Positions 61,589-64,000 of a stretch of DNA of 64,000 nt are shown here, one piece after another. Positions within the stretch are counted from its first letter, which is position 1, and each line of letters opens with the position of its first letter. Source of the DNA: Anthoceros angustus. Its lineage: Eukaryota > Streptophyta > Anthocerotopsida > Anthocerotales > Anthocerotaceae. The stretch spans positions 496,001-560,000 of the forward strand of contig MU008164.1 of the NCBI GenBank assembly GCA_010909165.1. Reading direction: 5' to 3'. The position numbers and the translations under genes were made by a program. The notes beneath the pieces are model-generated. The model had not been told where the DNA came from, did no database searches, and worked only from the letters and a program-made list of their open reading frames with translations.

Positions 61589-63008
61589 ATAGCCTACAAT
61601 GTTCTATCCTTTATAACTTACATCTTTTATAAACTCACATGTAAGGTTCATCTAGTATTTTATATCATATATAGGTCTTATATAGTATATTATATCATCA
61701 TATAGGTCTTATCTAGTATATTATATCATCATATAGGTCTTATCTAGTATTTTACATCATTACACAAAAGGAAGAGTAAATAGGTCTCCACCACTCACTT
61801 GTAGGATTCATCTAGTATTTTATATCATATATCACTACACAAAAGAAAGAGTAAATAGGTCCTATCTAGTATTTTATATCACTACACAAAAGAAAGAGTG
61901 AATAGGTCTTTACCGCTCACCTATAGGGTTATCTAGCATTTATATCACTATACAAAAGAAAGAATGAATAGGTCTCCATTGCTCACCTATAGGGTTTATC
62001 TAGTATTTTACATCATTACACAAAAGAAAGAATGAATAAGTCTCCACTGCTCACCTTTAGGGGTGATCTAGTATTTTATATTACTACACAAGATACCAGA
62101 TTTATCTAATATTCATTTCACTACATAAATGTAGTGTCGGCTCCTAATACCCCGATTTATCTAATATTTATTTCACTACACAAATGTAGTGTCGGCTCCT
62201 AAAAACCCCTCACGTTATTGCACATGTGTGTAAAGGTAGGACCTATCATTATCTCCTCAGTAATAATGGGTGGGTCCGCACCTCAGGAATTGATCAATCC
62301 AGTCCCTCCTCATCCATATCCCATCTCCATGCATCCCATGTCACCCCTGCATGCACATGCGAGGCATACCAAAGGCGGGTCCATCCCATGCCTCTGCGAG
62401 GCATCGAGTATGAGGCATCGAGTATCGCTGAAGGACGATGAGGGAAGCTTGGGGATGGACCCCGGATTTTGGCATGCCATGGACGGTGGATGCGAAGAAG
62501 GCAATAGTGTGTGGTGGGCTCCATTCTTTGTACACACGCAAGTTAAGAGTATATTAACAAGAGGGTGGTACAAAAGAAAGCTGACCGGCTTGCGTGATGT
62601 GACCAAGGTGAGCATCTATATCGCGTGATGCGGACCGATGTATTGTCTACAATCTCTAAATGGCTACGCTTATGGAGACTGACTCACACGTTGATGTCTT
62701 AGATATCAACATGACAAGATGTTGGAACTTCAAGAATTGAAGAGTCGCTCTGCGTCAGTAATTCCTTACGCCTATGGCATCCCATAGCCGATCTTCAAGA
62801 AAATTGAAGGAATGAGACTCACCGGCGGTGTCAACATCGCCCATCTCACCTTGTACTTGGCAGCAGTAGAGCGGGCCCCCGCCGTAAGGGTAGAGCTCCG
62901 GTGCCACCCGCTTGGACTGCAACTCCTTTAGCAAGGGAGTGAATATGGCCCAGGCGGCATCTTTTCGTCGCCTCTGATGAAAAGGCGCCGCTCCCCTTCG
63001 ATGGCGTC

Positions 63009-63428
63009 CAACAACAGTCGGTTTAGAGTATGGTAATAAGAGTGAATAAGTCTTGCAAGTTAAGAGTATATTAACAAGAGGGTGGTACAAAAGAAAATGG
63101 TTTAGAGTATGGGAATAAAAGTGAATAAGTCTTTACTAGGTACTCATCTGTGGGGGTTATTTGATAACTTTTTATATCATTATATAAGAAAATTTATAAT
63201 ACTTTATCAAGAGGGAAGAATTCTTCATTACTCACCTTTAGCGTATAAGCTTAAAACGTGTTTACAAAAGTAAGTCTCACTACTTGATAATTCTCCATGA
63301 CTCAGCTTTTGGATTTTCGCTTAAAATGTGTTCATTAAAGTGAGTAAGTCTCTACTATTCGCCTTCATGTGGGTTTAGGTCTGGAGCCCATGCCCAAATG
63401 GCTTAGGCCAAATGAACACACATTTATA
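63009..63428. other. No recognised gene
   Basis: AT-rich sequence with short internal repeats (gagtgaataagtct, ggtttagagtatgg). The segment gcaagttaagagtatattaa of the tandem units recurs at about 63055. Confidence 0.5.
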
Positions 63429-63482
63429 AGAACGTCGTGAGTAAACATCCTGCGCTTAGATCAGTACTTAGATGGGGTGCCT
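63429..63482 (+). rRNA. Possible 5S rRNA-derived segment (SINE head?)
   Basis: agaacgtcgtgagtaaacat ... gatcagtacttagatggggt gcct aligns without gaps over 54 bases to the same middle part of 5S rRNA found at 4999-5059. It shares with that copy gatcagtac and gatgggg. Similarity to 5S is weaker here (about 60% by eye) and rests mainly on the last 25 bases, the internal promoter C-box region. Confidence 0.4.
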
Positions 63483-63551
63483 AAAGGGAGTGGATGCCCT
63501 TGGTGCAAGTAGCTTAGGCACACCATGGTACAAGTTGTTAAGTACCAAGTC

Positions 63552-63610
63552 CCATGACGGAAATTCGTCCTTAGTGGACTTAAATAAAATTCTTCTTCTT
63601 CTTCTTCTTC
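63552..63610 (+). repeat. LINE 3' terminus with TTC tail, second copy
   Basis: ccatgacggaaattcgtcct, then tagtggacttaaataaaatt and a TTC repeat, nearly identical to 4931-4987. The sequence upstream is not LINE ORF2, so this is either a strongly truncated LINE or the tail of a SINE that borrowed the LINE 3' end. Confidence 0.85.
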
Positions 63611-63700
63611 ATGTTGCCACTTTGTGTTGCATCATTCACGAGTGTCAACATGAACGCGGCCTTTTCATTATGGATTTTGGGAAAGAATGTGTGTATCTGC

Positions 63701-63830
63701 CTGTGGTTTAGATTCTCGCCTTTGTTTAATGCAGCAATACATTCTTAGTTTACTCTAAAGTGAATCTGTGGTTTAGATTCTCGCCTTTGTTTAATGCAGC
63801 AATACATTCTTAGTTTACTCTAAAGTGAAT
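63701..63830. repeat. 65-bp tandem duplication
   Basis: 63701-63765 and 63766-63830 are identical (ctgtggtttagattctcgcc ... taaagtgaat). The sequence before and after shows no gene; a 14-base A run lies near 63948. Confidence 0.95.
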
Positions 63831-64000
63831 CAAAATGTGACGCTTTATCTTTTCTTTAGGTGTCTATATTATTAGCTTGAAATAATAAAAACAATCACAT
63901 AGTTGATGTTGTCAATTGTACCACACCACAAAGAAGTGGGACTTGCACAAAAAAAAAAAAAATTACATAGTCCAAGTGAAAGTTGTAAAGCAGATTGCGT

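Larger units (their letters stand above)
59891..63008 (+). repeat. Two tandem units of about 1.58 kb
   Basis: Unit 1 is about 59891-61474 and unit 2 about 61475-63008. Each contains a tRNA-Pro relic, a 66-71 bp minisatellite, paired CACTACA palindromes, a mixed segment (gggtgggtccgcacctcag, ggacccc) and a GC-rich end. A third partial start follows at 63009 (gtttagagtatgg). Unit 2 is shorter than unit 1, with losses mainly at CAG/CTG and CCGG-like sites. Confidence 0.95.

Noticed and set aside
61283-61590. Minus-strand frames in the GC-rich end of the 1.58-kb unit as a gene
   Set aside because: The frames differ between the two units and break at the same CAG/CTG and CCG positions; no motif was found.

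Overview
This window looks like nuclear DNA of a land plant. The one complete gene is a plant-type mitochondrial ABC transporter of the ATM/ABCB25 (ATM3) family. It has 20 exons, GT-AG introns of about 77-199 bp and a start rich in Arg and aromatic residues that resembles a transit peptide. Plant-type LRR receptor kinase sequence, Ty1/copia retroelements with a Met-tRNA primer site, and a plant tRNA-Pro relic agree with this. Uniformly short introns would suit a lycophyte or bryophyte, but that is inference; the species is not identifiable here.

Layout. 1-5.06 kb: a broken non-LTR retrotransposon (endonuclease, reverse transcriptase, C-terminal zinc motif, TTC-repeat tail) abutting a 5S rRNA fragment. 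5.7-6.2 kb: a long AAT microsatellite. 7.93-12.09 kb: the intact ATM gene. 12.2-18.3 kb: relics of an LRR receptor kinase and of ATM itself, an unknown minus-strand ORF, and a 610-650 bp triplication. 18.3-21.9 kb: three tandem 1.16-kb LRR copies. 21.9-49.45 kb: a macrosatellite of about 3.44 kb per unit. Each unit joins a piece of ATM (intron 14 to exon 16) to the 3' part of the receptor kinase gene, then an AT microsatellite, an acidic/His low-complexity block and a Lys-rich minisatellite. 50.3-56.3 kb: a GGCATG minisatellite and further AT-rich tandem arrays. 56.3-58.9 kb: nested copia remnants. 59.9-63.0 kb: two 1.58-kb tandem units, each with a tRNA-Pro relic. 63.4-63.6 kb: a second 5S-like segment followed by the same LINE tail.

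The most unusual observation concerns how repeat copies differ. Differences between units are mostly short indels or scrambles centred on CAG/CTG, and sometimes CCGG. Stretches lacking these triplets stay almost unchanged across seven units. These are plant CHG-methylation contexts. Either a methylation-linked mutational process acts on these arrays, or the assembly carries methylation-linked long-read basecalling errors. Frameshifts inside the arrays are therefore unreliable. The ATM gene, full of CAG/CTG, keeps its frame throughout.
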